Shown piece by piece: positions 52,404 to 62,487 of a stretch of DNA of 64,000 nt (its first letter is position 1; each line of letters opens with the position of its first letter). The DNA is from JBBPZA01 sp038199375 (GTDB lineage Bacteria; Actinomycetota; Thermoleophilia; Solirubrobacterales; Solirubrobacteraceae): NCBI GenBank assembly GCA_038199375.1, contig JBBPZA010000059.1, positions 37,294 to 101,293 of the forward strand, read 5' to 3'. A program made the translations under genes and the position numbers. A model generated the notes under the pieces. The model saw only the letters and a program-made list of their open reading frames with translations, did no database searches and was not told the DNA's origin.

Positions 52404-53876
52404 CTAGATCCGCACCACGCGGGGCATACCCGAGTCGAGCACGATCCGGAGGCGGGCCTTCCCGACCGGACGCAGACGGACCCTGTAGCTCGCGGCGGGC
52501 ATCTTGTCGAAGGCGGTGGCGAAGCGGCCGCCGGCGCGGGCACGGACGGACCTCCTGGCCACCTTCACCCAGCGGCCGGGCCGGCGGCGCTCCAGCACGA
52601 TCCGCACCCGGATGCGCTTCACGCGGGGGGAGCCGGCCCTGCGAACCGCACGCCCGCGCACCTCGACGCGCAGGAGTGAGTCGCTCGCCGCGACCTCAAC
52701 GGTACCCACGGGTCCACCCGTGCGGGTGGTCTCGGGGGGAGTCGTGTCGGGGGGCGAGGGGGCGCCCATTGCCAGCGCTGCGGTGCGGAAGGCCGTGAAG
52801 GCGGGCGTGTCGGCGCCCGCGTAGTTGACGAGGCCAAAGTTGTCGACACGGCTGCCGAGGTTCGAGCTGGTGTCCTGCAGGTTGAACCAGACGCCGACGG
52901 GGACGTAGGTGAAGGCTCGCATCTGCTGATAGGCGAGCCGAAGGTAGTCGGCCTGCACGGCCGGGTCCACGCAGTTGCGGTAGGCCTCGAGGCCGCGGAC
53001 GTTGCAGGTGCTCCAGCCGAACTCGGTGAGCCACAGCGGCTTGTCATCACCGTGGCGGAGCATCGTGTCCCGCACGGCCGGCACGCCGGCGATGAAGCTC
53101 TTCTTGGTCCATCCGGCGATGCCCGGGTCAAGGGGCGAGCGATCCTCGCTGTAGGGATGCACCGACCAGGCGTCGAAGCTTCCCTTGACTCCCTGCCCGT
53201 AGAGCGCCTCGGTGAAGTCGAAGTCGGCGTCGGCCAGAGAGCCGGCGATGATCGTGGCGCCCGGGTCGGCGGCCTTCGCCGCCGGGTAGGCGGCCTTCAC
53301 GAGGGCGGCGTAGCTGGCAACACGATCGGATGCCTTGAAGTAGTCCGGGTGGTTGGGCTCGTTCCAGAGCTCCCAGGCGGCGACCCTGCGGCCATAGCGC
53401 CTGGCGAGGTAGGCGAGAGCGGCGCCGAAGTCCGAAGGGTTGGCCGGGGGGTAACGCTGCACGCCGCGATCCCACCAGGCGCCCGTACAGCTCTGCTTGA
53501 GGTCCTCGGGCGCGGTCGAGGCCCAGCACGGCGTCTCCCAGAAGGTGAAGAGCACTCGGATGCCGCGCGCCTCGGCCTGGTTCACCACGTTGTCGATCTT
53601 CCCGAGATACCAGGGGTTGTACTGGCCCTTGCCCACCTGCTCGAGGCTGGACCAGCCGAGGTCGACCCGCACCATGCCGGCGCCGGCATCCCTGACCTTG
53701 TCGAGCTGCCTAGCCACCGCCGCGTCGTCGTAACGCGACCACAGCAGGTGGGCCTGGACCGCCGCTGTCTGGGAGGCGCTCGCACGGGCGGGAAGCGCCA
53801 CGGTCAGCAGGAAGAGCGCCGCCACCAGCGCGAGGGCGGCGCGCAGGGGGAAAGGGCGTTTGTTCGCGGTTGACAT
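52404..53876 (-). CDS. secreted TIM-barrel glycoside hydrolase (GH5/GH39-like)
   Basis: A 490-residue exported protein: signal peptide (1-34), a barrel with AGAGMVRVDLGWSSLEQVG, FWETPCWAS, the acid/base Glu in AWELWNEPNHPDYF (E173) and the nucleophile in PLWLTEFGWST (E285), then a Pro/Thr linker and a basic C-terminal beta domain (from about 385). Similar glycosidases such as PslG accompany polysaccharide loci and trim the polymer. The only minus-strand gene between two plus-strand assembly genes. Confidence 0.85.
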   Translation of the reverse strand: MSTANKRPFPLRAALALVAALFLLTVALPARASASQTAAVQAHLLWSRYDDAAVARQLDKVRDAGAGMVRVDLGWSSLEQVGKGQYNPWYLGKIDNVVNQAEARGIRVLFTFWETPCWASTAPEDLKQSCTGAWWDRGVQRYPPANPSDFGAALAYLARRYGRRVAAWELWNEPNHPDYFKASDRVASYAALVKAAYPAAKAADPGATIIAGSLADADFDFTEALYGQGVKGSFDAWSVHPYSEDRSPLDPGIAGWTKKSFIAGVPAVRDTMLRHGDDKPLWLTEFGWSTCNVRGLEAYRNCVDPAVQADYLRLAYQQMRAFTYVPVGVWFNLQDTSSNLGSRVDNFGLVNYAGADTPAFTAFRTAALAMGAPSPPDTTPPETTRTGGPVGTVEVAASDSLLRVEVRGRAVRRAGSPRVKRIRVRIVLERRRPGRWVKVARRSVRARAGGRFATAFDKMPAASYRVRLRPVGKARLRIVLDSGMPRVVRI

Positions 53877-53986
53877 GGATCCGTTGTCGGCCCGGAAAGG
53901 TCCTCTAGCTAGGGCAGCATCCGGTGGCCACCCCGGACGTCTGTTTGAGGCTCCGGCCCGGTCCGGGGCCCGGTCCGACCCTGACC

Positions 53987-53992
53987 TATAGT
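53987..53992 (+). promoter_or_regulatory. -10 box TATAGT, leaderless glycosyltransferase gene
   Basis: TATAGT ends eight bases before GTG 54001. Confidence 0.5.
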
Positions 53993-54000
53993 AGGCCGCC

Positions 54001-55116
54001 GTGCGCGGCGCGGTCCTCCAGGTGTGCCAGCCGGAGGATGGCGGTGTGGCGGAGCACGTGCTGGAGCTCTCCAGCGGCCTCGTGCAGCGCGGCTGGACGG
54101 TCGAGGCCGCCGTATCGCCGGCCAGCACGATCGCCTCCGGTCTGGCCCATGCGGGCGTGGTCGTCCACGAGCTCCCGCTGACGCGCGAGGCCGGACCGGG
54201 AGACCTTCGTGCGGCCCGGGCGCTGAGGGCACTCGACCGCGAGCGACGCTACGCCATCGTGCACGGTCACAGCTCGAAGGCCGGCGCGCTCGTGCGGGGC
54301 GTCCTGCCGCGCCGGCGCCGGCTCGTATACACGCCGCACTGCTTCGCCTTCGCGGCCGCCTTCGGGAGCGCGCGCCGGGTCGCCTACACGGCGGTCGAGC
54401 AGGCGCTCCTGCCGCGCTGCGGCGCCATCGTGGCCGTATGTGCGTGGGAGCGAGGGCTCGCCCTGCGCCACCTGCGCGGCGCCGGCTCGCGCACCCGCGT
54501 GATCTACAATGGAGTGCCCGACCCCCGGCCCGCCGAGCCCTCCCGCGAGCTGCTCGCATTCCGCGGCGGGGAGCCGCTCGCGGGGCTCGTGACCGTGCTC
54601 AGGCCGCAAAAGGACCCCCTCCTCGCGGTGCGTGCCGCGGCCTCGTTGGCGCGCGAGGGGCGCTTGGCGGGCCGGCTGGCGATCGTCGGAAACGGCGAGC
54701 TGCGCGACCAGCTGCGCGATGAGATCGCGCGGCTGGGCGTGGGGGAGCGGGTGCGCTGGTTTCCCTTCGAGGGCCGAGCGGGCGCCTACCTGGGTGCGCT
54801 CGACGTGCTCGTGCTCCCGTCGGCCTGGGAGGCGCTGCCGCTGGCGGTGCTCGAGGCGATGAGCTGCGGGGTTGCCGTGCTGGCCACGAGCGTGGGCGGG
54901 GTGCCCGAGGCGGTGGAGGACGGCGTGACCGGCCGCGTGGTGGCGCCGGGTGACGCGCCGGCGCTGGCCGCCGCGCTGTCGGAGATGCTCGGGGCCCCGG
55001 ACTTGCGCCGCCGCTTCGGTGAGGCCGGCCGGGTGGCGTTCGAGCAGCGCTTCCGGGTGGCGCCGATGGTGGACTCGGTGGCTGAGCTCTACGCCGAGCT
55101 CATGGCGGCGAGATGA
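54001..55116 (+). CDS. GT4-family glycosyltransferase
   Basis: A 371-residue GT-B enzyme: VCQPEDGGVAEHVLELSSGL (acceptor loop), VIYNGVPDP, LVTVLRPQKDPLLAVRAAA and the donor-binding end LVLPSAWEALPLAVLEAMSC plus ATSVGGVPEAVEDG. Adds a sugar to the growing polysaccharide unit on the cytosolic face. ATGA overlap with the next gene. Confidence 0.92.
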   Translation: MRGAVLQVCQPEDGGVAEHVLELSSGLVQRGWTVEAAVSPASTIASGLAHAGVVVHELPLTREAGPGDLRAARALRALDRERRYAIVHGHSSKAGALVRGVLPRRRRLVYTPHCFAFAAAFGSARRVAYTAVEQALLPRCGAIVAVCAWERGLALRHLRGAGSRTRVIYNGVPDPRPAEPSRELLAFRGGEPLAGLVTVLRPQKDPLLAVRAAASLAREGRLAGRLAIVGNGELRDQLRDEIARLGVGERVRWFPFEGRAGAYLGALDVLVLPSAWEALPLAVLEAMSCGVAVLATSVGGVPEAVEDGVTGRVVAPGDAPALAAALSEMLGAPDLRRRFGEAGRVAFEQRFRVAPMVDSVAELYAELMAAR

Positions 55117-57146
55117 GCGCGGAGAGCCACGCGTCGGGCGAGCTGCCAACGGTCGGGGCGCTGCGGCTGTCGGCCATCATCGCCACGAAGGGCCGCCCGG
55201 ACGACCTGGCGGCCACGCTCCAGAGCCTCTCTCGCTGCGATCCCGCGCCAGCCGAGGTGGTAGTGGTCGACGGCGACGAGGGCCGCTCGGCGGAGCGCGT
55301 GGTGCAGGCCGCAAGTGAGCACGCCGATGCCGCTCCGCTGCGCTACGTCGCGAGCCCCGCGGGCCTCACCCTCCAGCGCAACCGGGGGGTGCGCGAGGCG
55401 AAGGGAGACGTCGTCGTGTTCTTCGACGACGACGTCGACGTCGGCCCGCAGCTGTTCGCCGTGCTCGAGCGCGCCTACCGGGACCCGGCGGTGGTCGGCG
55501 CCACCGGCCTCGTGATCGAGGGCGGCGAGCGCCGGTTCGGCAACAAGCGCTCAGCCGCGCGGAGGCTCCTGTTCGGCGGCGCGGAGGGCACGATGACGCG
55601 CTTCGGCTACCCGCGGCGCCTCCAGGACATCCACCGCGAGCGCGATGTGGAGTTCATGCAGGGCTGCCTGATGAGCGGTCGCCGCGAGATCGTGCAGCAG
55701 GTGGGCTTTGACGAGTGGCTCCCCGGCTATGCGCTGGCCGAGGACGAGGACTTCTCCTACCGCCTCTCGCGGGTCGGGCGCGTGCGATACCTCCCGGATG
55801 CCGTCGTCGACCACAAGAACACCGGCTTTCGCTCCACCGGCACGCGCCGCTTCAACCGCGACGTCGTGGTCAACCGCACCTACCTCTTTCGCAAGAGCTT
55901 CAGGCGCACGCCACTCGCCCGGCTGCAGTTCGCCGGCCTGATCGCGGTGCTGGTTGCACACAGGGCACTCAACCGCGAGTGGGACGGGGTGCGCGGGCTG
56001 CTCGAGGGCTCTCTCGAGACATGGCGCACGCCGCCCCCAACGCGGGTCGGGGTCAGCTTCGTCTCCTCGCACGCGCTCGGGGGAGGCTCGGAGCGCTACC
56101 TGGAGCTGCTGCTCGAGAGCCTCGGGCAGGACTGGGTGCGCGGGGTGCTCTGCCTCCAGGACGGTCCCTTCGCCGAGCGGTTGCGCTCCCTCGGGCACCC
56201 CGTCGAGGTCGTGCCCACCCCCGCGCGTGCGGGCATGGTGCCGGCCGCGTGGCGCCTGCGGCGGACGCTGCGGCGCCAGGCGCCCGCGGTGGTGCACGCC
56301 AACGGCGTGAAGGCGGCGCTCGCCGCGGTGCTCGCCACCATCGGCACGGGAGTCCCGGTGCTCTGGGTCAAGCACGACTTCAGCTGGGACGGCCCCCTGG
56401 CGCGCGTCATTGCCTGGCGTTGCCGGCGCGTCGTGGCGGTCAGTGGTGCGATCACCACCACCTTTGGTGCGCGCCTGGGGCGGCGTGTGCGGGTGGTGCC
56501 CAACGGCATCCCGGAATACAAACGCGACCGCGCAGGCGGGCGGGCGGTGCTGGCCGAGCTGACCGGGTCCGCGGATGCGCCGGTGGTGCTGCTGGTGGGG
56601 CGGCTGCACCCGGCGAAGGGCCAGATCGAGCTGGTCGAGGCGGCCCCGCGGGTGCTGGAGCGCCGGCCCGACGCGCGCTTCGTGCTGCTGGGAGACGAGG
56701 ACCCGACCCAGCCTGCCTACGCCGAGGGTCTCAGGCGGCGGGTGACCGAGCTCGGCATCGAGGCGGCCGTGACCTTCGCGGGCCATCGCACGGACCCGAT
56801 GCGGGTGATGAGCGGCAGCGACGTGTTGGTGGTGCCGAGCGTGCCCGACGAGCGCGGGGCCGGCAAGGAGGCGTGCCCGTTCGCCCTGCTCGAGGCGATG
56901 GCGGTGGAGACCCCGGTGGTGGCCTACGCGGCCGGCGGCATCCCGGAGGTCCTCGGTGACTGCGGGCGGCTCGTGGGCGAGGGCGACCGGCCGGCGCTCG
57001 CGGACGCGATCGTCGTGATGCTGGCGGGGGAGGACGAGCGTGAACGCGCGGCGGCCTGTGGGCGGGAGCGGGTACGCACGCGCCACTCGCTGGCGGCAAC
57101 CGTCGAGTCGATGGAACGGCTCTACACCGAGGCTGGAGGCGACTGA
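55113..57146 (+). CDS. two-domain glycosyltransferase (GT2 + GT4)
   Basis: A 677-residue fusion. Residues 18-250 form a GT2 domain: LSAIIATKGRPDDLAATLQS, VVFFDDDVDVGPQLF (DxD) and LPGYALAEDEDFSYRLSRVG (ED). From about 310 (RVGVSFVSSHALGGGSERYL) a GT4 GT-B domain begins, with VVHANGVKAALAA, VVPNGIPEYKRD, VLLVGRLHPAKGQIELVEAA and CPFALLEAMAVETPVVAYAA. Two successive sugar transfers by one polypeptide are likely. Its end overlaps the convergent ligase gene by 25 bases. Confidence 0.9.
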   Translation: MSAESHASGELPTVGALRLSAIIATKGRPDDLAATLQSLSRCDPAPAEVVVVDGDEGRSAERVVQAASEHADAAPLRYVASPAGLTLQRNRGVREAKGDVVVFFDDDVDVGPQLFAVLERAYRDPAVVGATGLVIEGGERRFGNKRSAARRLLFGGAEGTMTRFGYPRRLQDIHRERDVEFMQGCLMSGRREIVQQVGFDEWLPGYALAEDEDFSYRLSRVGRVRYLPDAVVDHKNTGFRSTGTRRFNRDVVVNRTYLFRKSFRRTPLARLQFAGLIAVLVAHRALNREWDGVRGLLEGSLETWRTPPPTRVGVSFVSSHALGGGSERYLELLLESLGQDWVRGVLCLQDGPFAERLRSLGHPVEVVPTPARAGMVPAAWRLRRTLRRQAPAVVHANGVKAALAAVLATIGTGVPVLWVKHDFSWDGPLARVIAWRCRRVVAVSGAITTTFGARLGRRVRVVPNGIPEYKRDRAGGRAVLAELTGSADAPVVLLVGRLHPAKGQIELVEAAPRVLERRPDARFVLLGDEDPTQPAYAEGLRRRVTELGIEAAVTFAGHRTDPMRVMSGSDVLVVPSVPDERGAGKEACPFALLEAMAVETPVVAYAAGGIPEVLGDCGRLVGEGDRPALADAIVVMLAGEDERERAAACGRERVRTRHSLAATVESMERLYTEAGGD

Positions 57147-58528
57147 GCGTCGCCGCCCGGGGCAGCGGGCGCGCCGTGCCGGCCCAGCACCACGGCGCAG
57201 CCCGCCAGCACGAAAATTGCCGCCACGATCACGTTCGAGCGGAGCGTGTAGTCGACCATCCCCTGAAGCGCGATGCCGACAAAGGCAGCGGCCACGGCGA
57301 GCAGCATCCCGCGGTGCTCGGGTTCGACGCGGCGAAGCCCGCGCGCGATCACGCCGGTGAGCGCCACGACCAGCCACACCAGCACGGCCAGGCCGGCGAA
57401 CCCGAGCTCGACGGTGATCGTGAGCGGGATGTTGTGTGCGTGCTCGAAGGTGCTCAGCGAATCCGGGCCGAGCAGCCCGTAGCGCTGCGCGATGCGCGGG
57501 AAGGCATTCTCGCCGATTCCGAACACCGGGTGGTCGGCGATGATCCTCGGGGTGATCTGCCAGACCACGAAGCGGGGATCGACGCCCTCGGCCGAGTAGG
57601 TGATCGACTCGAAGCGCTGGCTGACCACCCGCACCTGCTGCGTGTCGCCGAAGACGTTGAAGCCGCCGGCCGTGAGTGCGACGCCGATGAGAGCGACGGC
57701 GATCACCGGGCGCCGGAAGGGCGCCCAGGCAAGCATCATCCCGAGGGCGCCCACCACCGCGAGAAAGCCGCCGCGGGAGAGCGAGAGGGCCAGCGCGGCG
57801 AAGATCACGGCAAATGACGCCAAGGCCGCGGGCCGGATCCCGGAGGGACCCCTCAGGCCGAGCGCGAGGACGCCCGGCAGGGCGAGCGCCTCGAAGGTCG
57901 CGAGCGTGTTGGGGTGACCGAACGAGCCCTGGGCACGCCCGGTGGCGGTATCGCCAAGGCCCTTGAGCTCCGGCGCCGCGCCGCCCGACTTGACTATGGC
58001 GATCAGCCCCACGACGGCGGCTGACAGCCCCAGCACGAGCAGGAGGTTGCGCACGGTGTCAGGGCGCCCTTCGATCACGATCATCTCGTAGAGGAGCAGG
58101 AAGCTTCCCCACATCAGAAGGACCTTGATCACGGCGGCCGGCTCCGGTGCGATGGCTATGCCCGGCACGAGCGCCAGCACCAGGAGGGTGAGAGGCTTGC
58201 CCAGCGGCGAGGGCGCGAAGGGGGCCTGGCCGCGCAGCAGTCGGGACACGGCCCACCCGAGTCCCGTGACCGCCAGCAGCACCTCCGCCGGTGAGACCGC
58301 CGCGGCGCCCAGGCTGAACGACAGCAGCTCGAGCGGCGCAAGCGCGATGGCCGCGTAGAGGGACAGCATCGGCCGTGCCACGGCGAGGATCACCATCGCC
58401 AGGGCGCCCCCCACAGCCAGCGGCACAACCGGTTGGGTGAGGTAGGCGAGCTCGCTGATCGCCGCGCCCGTGAGGGCTCCGAGGAGGAGCAGGGCGGGCA
58501 GCTCCAGCCTACGGAGGGATGTGGCCAT
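57122..58528 (-). CDS. O-antigen ligase/polymerase-like membrane protein
   Basis: A 468-residue protein with about 12 TM helices and a large loop near the end, containing FVVWQITPRIIADHPVFGIG, ENAFPRIAQRYG and EHAHNIPLTITVELG: the Wzy/WaaL signature with His in the loop. It joins or ligates polysaccharide units on the outer face. ATG 58528 gives a good first TM; the upstream frame is not coding. Confidence 0.88.
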   Translation of the reverse strand: MATSLRRLELPALLLLGALTGAAISELAYLTQPVVPLAVGGALAMVILAVARPMLSLYAAIALAPLELLSFSLGAAAVSPAEVLLAVTGLGWAVSRLLRGQAPFAPSPLGKPLTLLVLALVPGIAIAPEPAAVIKVLLMWGSFLLLYEMIVIEGRPDTVRNLLLVLGLSAAVVGLIAIVKSGGAAPELKGLGDTATGRAQGSFGHPNTLATFEALALPGVLALGLRGPSGIRPAALASFAVIFAALALSLSRGGFLAVVGALGMMLAWAPFRRPVIAVALIGVALTAGGFNVFGDTQQVRVVSQRFESITYSAEGVDPRFVVWQITPRIIADHPVFGIGENAFPRIAQRYGLLGPDSLSTFEHAHNIPLTITVELGFAGLAVLVWLVVALTGVIARGLRRVEPEHRGMLLAVAAAFVGIALQGMVDYTLRSNVIVAAIFVLAGCAVVLGRHGAPAAPGGDAQSPPASV

Positions 58529-58606
58529 GGCGGTCAAGGGGAGTGGCGCCGAATCTAGCGCCCTCTGCGGCAGGGCGGACCGGCCACCGACCACCGGGCA
58601 CGGGGC

Positions 58607-58612
58607 TAGGAT
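58607..58612 (+). promoter_or_regulatory. -10 box TAGGAT, leaderless BY-kinase gene
   Basis: TAGGAT ends seven bases before ATG 58620, favouring it over upstream starts. Confidence 0.5.
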
Positions 58613-58619
58613 GCCGGGC

Positions 58620-59981
58620 ATGTTGGATGCCACGAGCCCCCTGACGGCCCTCGCCCGACGGAAGTGGATCGTGATCGCCACCTTCCTGGTCGTGGTGCTG
58701 ACCGCAGCCGGGGTCTCGCAGATGCTCGACAAGGTCTACACCACGAGCACCACCCTGCTCGTGGCCCTGCGCTCGGAGAACAACCAGAGCTTTGACACCG
58801 TGCAGGCCAGCCAGGCCATCGCACGTTCCTATGCGGACATCATCGACAGTCCCAACATCGCCGACGGCGTGGTGCGCCGACTCGGCGGTCGCACCACCAA
58901 GAAGGAGATCGAGGGCGCGACAACCTTCGAGCCGCTGCCCGAGACCCAGCTCCTCAGGATCAACGCCGACGCGGCCTCGCCGGAACGGGCCAAGAAGATC
59001 GCCGACGCCTACGCCGCCGTGTTCATCGACTATGCGCGCGCCAACCTTGCGGACGCCACTCAGGCCACGATCATCCTCGCCGACTCAGCCCCGCTGGCGC
59101 GGTCGCCCTCCCGGCCCAAGCCCAAGCTCTACGTGCTGGTGGCCGCGATCCTCGGCCTTGTGCTCGGGCTCGCCCTGGCTCTGCTGCGCGACCGCCTTGA
59201 TCGGCGCCTGCGCAGCGCGGAGGAAGTGGAGGCACACTTCAACGTCCCGGTGCTCGCGCGCGTGCCGCGGCGCGGACGCGGCGAGAGAGATGTGTCGGCG
59301 TTCACCGAGGCCAACCGCATCCTGCGCACGAACCTTCAGTTCGCCAAGGCTGATGGCCCGTTGCGCTCGATCGCCATCACCAGCGCGGGCGAGGGCGAGG
59401 GCAAGACCACGATCGCCGCCAACCTCGCGGTCACCAGTGCCGAGACCGGCCTCGAGGTCATCGCCGTGGAGGCCGACCTGCGCCGGCCCGCCCTGCAGAA
59501 CGAGCTCTTGCGCGAGCCGCGCGAGCCACTGCGGCCGGGGTTCAGCAACTACCTCGTCGACGGCTCGACCCTCGACGAGTGCCTCGCCGAGATCGGCCGG
59601 CCTGGCGTGCGCCTGATGCCCGCTGGCCCGCTGCCGCCGAGCCCGTCGGCGTTGCTCGAATCTCGGCTTGCGCGCGGTGCCGTGGCTGCGCTTGTGGAGA
59701 AGGGCGATCTCGTGATCTTCGACTGTCCGCCGCTCACGGTCGGCGCGGACGCGTCGATCATCGCCGAGCGGGTAGACGGGGTGGTGCTGGTGGTCGACCT
59801 TCAGGCCTCGACCATCAACTCGGTCCGCCAGGCGCTGGGGCGGCTGAAGGCCGTGAAGGCTCCTTTGCTCGGGCTCCTGATCAACAGCGACCGCACCGCG
59901 GCGTCGAGCAGCTACAGCCTCGACAAGCAGATGCCGGCCGCCACGCTGACCGGCGCGGAGAGCAAGCGCGAGAAGGTCTGA
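58620..59981 (+). CDS. Wzz/BY-kinase fusion (chain-length regulator and tyrosine kinase-like)
   Basis: A 453-residue protein with Wzz-type TM segments at 15-33 and 170-189 around an extracytoplasmic domain, then a cytosolic P-loop kinase: Walker A SAGEGEGKTT (255-264), Walker A' AVEADLRRP (282-290; first Asp is Glu), Walker B LVIFDCPPLTVGAD. The usual C-terminal tyrosine cluster is reduced to a single Tyr in SSSYSLDKQM, so autophosphorylation may be limited. It coordinates polymerisation and export. Confidence 0.9.
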   Translation: MLDATSPLTALARRKWIVIATFLVVVLTAAGVSQMLDKVYTTSTTLLVALRSENNQSFDTVQASQAIARSYADIIDSPNIADGVVRRLGGRTTKKEIEGATTFEPLPETQLLRINADAASPERAKKIADAYAAVFIDYARANLADATQATIILADSAPLARSPSRPKPKLYVLVAAILGLVLGLALALLRDRLDRRLRSAEEVEAHFNVPVLARVPRRGRGERDVSAFTEANRILRTNLQFAKADGPLRSIAITSAGEGEGKTTIAANLAVTSAETGLEVIAVEADLRRPALQNELLREPREPLRPGFSNYLVDGSTLDECLAEIGRPGVRLMPAGPLPPSPSALLESRLARGAVAALVEKGDLVIFDCPPLTVGADASIIAERVDGVVLVVDLQASTINSVRQALGRLKAVKAPLLGLLINSDRTAASSSYSLDKQMPAATLTGAESKREKV

Positions 59982-60003
59982 CGCCTGTCCTTCCGGGGGG
60001 CAG

Positions 60004-61539
60004 TCATTCCTGGGTCGCGGTCGCCACGTCGGTGACCCGCCGACGTAGCCGGGCCGGCAGGCGGCCCTTCAGCATGGCGGCCACGAAGGCGAGGTCGCCG
60101 GGGCTGATCCTGCGCTCGAGTAGCACGAACGCCGCCACGTAGACGGCGAGGCCGGTCGCGAGGGAGGCCACTGGCAGTCCGACGAGCAGGATCATCGCCG
60201 GCAGCATTGCGATCCCGGCGGTGAGGGGCGCCGCCAGCATCACCGCCCAGCGGAGGCCCCCGACCTCGTCCGACGCTACGCGCATTGCCACGCCGACGAA
60301 GGCGATCTCGGTGATCAGCATCGCCAGAGCCGCTCCCCGCTCCTCCAGTGACGGGATGAGGCTGACGTTGAGCAGCACGTTCAGGAGCACCATCGACGCG
60401 GTCATGCGAACCATGGTCCTCGGGCTGCGACGGGAGATGATCAGCGAGGAGCTGAGCGTGACCAGGCAGAGCCCGAGCACGACCGGCGAGAGCAGCCGCA
60501 GCGCCGGTGCCGCCGCCACGAAGTCGCTGCCGAACGATAGCCGGCAGATCGGCTCGGCCAGCACGCCCATCACCACCGCACAGGGGGTGAGCAGCACAAG
60601 CGCGACCTTGATCGAACGCTCGTACACCGAGCCGACGGTGGGATCGGTGTCTCGGCCCAGGTACGCGTACATGGCCCCGAAGGCGCCGTTCAGCGCCCAG
60701 CCGATGAATAGCGTCGCCTCGAGCAGCCGGTAGGCGGCGCCGTAGCGGCCGACAGCGGCCTCGGCGGCCATAAAGGACAGGATCACCGCGTCGAGCTTGA
60801 AGAGCAGCACGGTGAACACGTCCTGGATCGCGAAGGGGAGGCTGGTGGCGGCCAGGGTGCGCCACCCGTGGCGATCGAAGGCCCGCCGCGGCATCCCGAC
60901 GTGGCGGTGCATCAGGAACACGCATGCAGCCAGCCCGAGCGCCGCGCCCACCGAGTAGAGCGCCGCTACGGTCACCACCCCGTATCCGAGCGTCAGCGCC
61001 GTAACTCCCAGCGCGGCTGTGACCACCCGCTGCAGGATCAGCGGTACAGCGTGCAGATGGCCGCGCTCGGTGGCGTCGAAGATGCTGTGGAAGGTCTTCG
61101 CAAAAAGGTCGAGCAGCAGCCCGACCGAGAGCAGGTAGACCGTGGTACGCGCCGTTGTGTCATAGCCCAGCAGCGACACCGCCACGAGGCTCACCGCGAG
61201 GACCGGGCCGGCGAGGACCAGCTTGAGGCCGATGATGCTGAAGAAGAGGCGGTCGGCGGCGGAGCGGTCCTTGGCCACCTGGCGCAGCAGGTAGCTGTCG
61301 CATCCGAAGCCGACCGGCATCAGGCAGATCTGCAGGAACGCGAACGCGAACACGAAAACGCCGACGCCGGTCTGGCCGGCCCCGCGGGCGAGGGCGGCGA
61401 ACAGCACGAAGGTCGCGAGCTTGCCGATCACCTCCGCCGCGGCTCTCACGACCGTGTTCTTGGCCGCCCGCTTGCCCGCCCCTTCGGCCCCGTGGTGGCG
61501 GGCGGTGACCGGCTTAGGCACCTGCGGGGCCTCAGCCAC
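60004..61539 (-). CDS. polysaccharide flippase (Wzx/MATE-like)
   Basis: A 511-residue membrane protein with about 14 TM helices: KNTVVRAAAEVIGKLATFVL, FAFLQICLMPVGFGCDSYLL, FDATERGHLHAVPLILQRVV and FGSDFVAAAPALRLLSPVVL are the typical polysaccharide_synt motifs. It moves the lipid-linked unit across the membrane. GTG 61539, with GGAG eight bases before it, overlaps the deacetylase stop; the TTG at 61575 is less likely. Confidence 0.9.
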   Translation of the reverse strand: MAEAPQVPKPVTARHHGAEGAGKRAAKNTVVRAAAEVIGKLATFVLFAALARGAGQTGVGVFVFAFAFLQICLMPVGFGCDSYLLRQVAKDRSAADRLFFSIIGLKLVLAGPVLAVSLVAVSLLGYDTTARTTVYLLSVGLLLDLFAKTFHSIFDATERGHLHAVPLILQRVVTAALGVTALTLGYGVVTVAALYSVGAALGLAACVFLMHRHVGMPRRAFDRHGWRTLAATSLPFAIQDVFTVLLFKLDAVILSFMAAEAAVGRYGAAYRLLEATLFIGWALNGAFGAMYAYLGRDTDPTVGSVYERSIKVALVLLTPCAVVMGVLAEPICRLSFGSDFVAAAPALRLLSPVVLGLCLVTLSSSLIISRRSPRTMVRMTASMVLLNVLLNVSLIPSLEERGAALAMLITEIAFVGVAMRVASDEVGGLRWAVMLAAPLTAGIAMLPAMILLVGLPVASLATGLAVYVAAFVLLERRISPGDLAFVAAMLKGRLPARLRRRVTDVATATQE

Positions 61540-62359
61540 CTGCGGGTCTCCAGGCGCGCAGCCGCCCGCGCGCAAAGCGCGTGCCGGAGCGAAGGAGCCG
61601 GCCCGGCGCGCTGTCGAACAGCGGCTGGTAGGCGTCTGTGACCTTGAGCAGGAAGCTCGCGGATCCGTCCTTGCCGGTGATGATGGCCCGCTTCAGCTCG
61701 AGCGGCGTCCACCCTCCCCGCCCCTCGCCGGTCACCGCGGCAATGAACCCGGCGTCGGCGGCCGCCGCCACCGCAGCGGCGCCATAGCGGCAGAACGGAT
61801 AGGCGAAGGTGCTGACCTCGGCCCCGGTCAGCCGCTCAAGCGCCCCACGGCTGTCGACCATCTCGCGCAGGCAGGCCTCGCGATCGAGGGTGGACAGGTC
61901 GGGATGGCTCACGGTGTGGGCGCCCAGCTCGACCCCTGCCCCGGCCAGCTCGCGCAGCTCGCCCGCGGTCATCATGCGCGCCCCCGAGCTCTCGGCCAGC
62001 CACGGGTTGGGTTGCCCGATGAGCCCCGTGGTCACGTATACAGTCCCGCCTATCCCGAGCTCCTTGAGTATCGGAAGCAGCACGGAGTGGTTGTCCTCCA
62101 TGCCGTCATCGAAGCTCAGTGCGACCAGGCCGGACGGGGGCGGGCCGCCGTCCATGCGCTCGGCGAGCTCCCTCACCGTCACGAACCGGAATCCGGCGTC
62201 GCCCAGGAGCGCGACCTGCGCCCTGAAGCGCTCCGGAGGCACGCGCAGATTGTGGGGGTCCTCCGCGGGGCTCGAGGGAGCCACGCCGTGGTAGCCGAGG
62301 ATCACCGAGCGGCGAGAGCGCACCACCGAGAGTGCGCGGACGAGCGCCAAGGAGGCCAT
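61532..62359 (-). CDS. NodB-type polysaccharide deacetylase
   Basis: A 275-residue deacetylase: VILGYHGVAPSS, motif 1 ALSFDDGMEDN (D84/D85), motif 2 GAHTVSHPDLS (H148, H152), motif 3 TFAYPFCRYG. No signal peptide is visible, so it may act on a cytosolic or membrane-linked sugar, or use the N-terminal hydrophobic part as an anchor. AGGGAG lies just before ATG 62359. Co-transcribed with the flippase. Confidence 0.9.
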   Translation of the reverse strand: MASLALVRALSVVRSRRSVILGYHGVAPSSPAEDPHNLRVPPERFRAQVALLGDAGFRFVTVRELAERMDGGPPPSGLVALSFDDGMEDNHSVLLPILKELGIGGTVYVTTGLIGQPNPWLAESSGARMMTAGELRELAGAGVELGAHTVSHPDLSTLDREACLREMVDSRGALERLTGAEVSTFAYPFCRYGAAAVAAAADAGFIAAVTGEGRGGWTPLELKRAIITGKDGSASFLLKVTDAYQPLFDSAPGRLLRSGTRFARGRLRAWRPAGG

Positions 62360-62475
62360 CTCCCTAGCCCCTGCGGCAGCGGACCGTGGACGAGTCGAGC
62401 ACGGCTCGGCACGGACTGCCATGGCGGGGGGACACCGCTCCATGGTGGCAAACGCTGCCGTCGATCCGCGGGGGG

Positions 62476-62481
62476 TAGGGT
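62476..62481 (+). promoter_or_regulatory. -10 box TAGGGT, leaderless ATP-grasp gene
   Basis: TAGGGT ends six bases before ATG 62488. Confidence 0.5.
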
Positions 62482-62487
62482 TCCCCA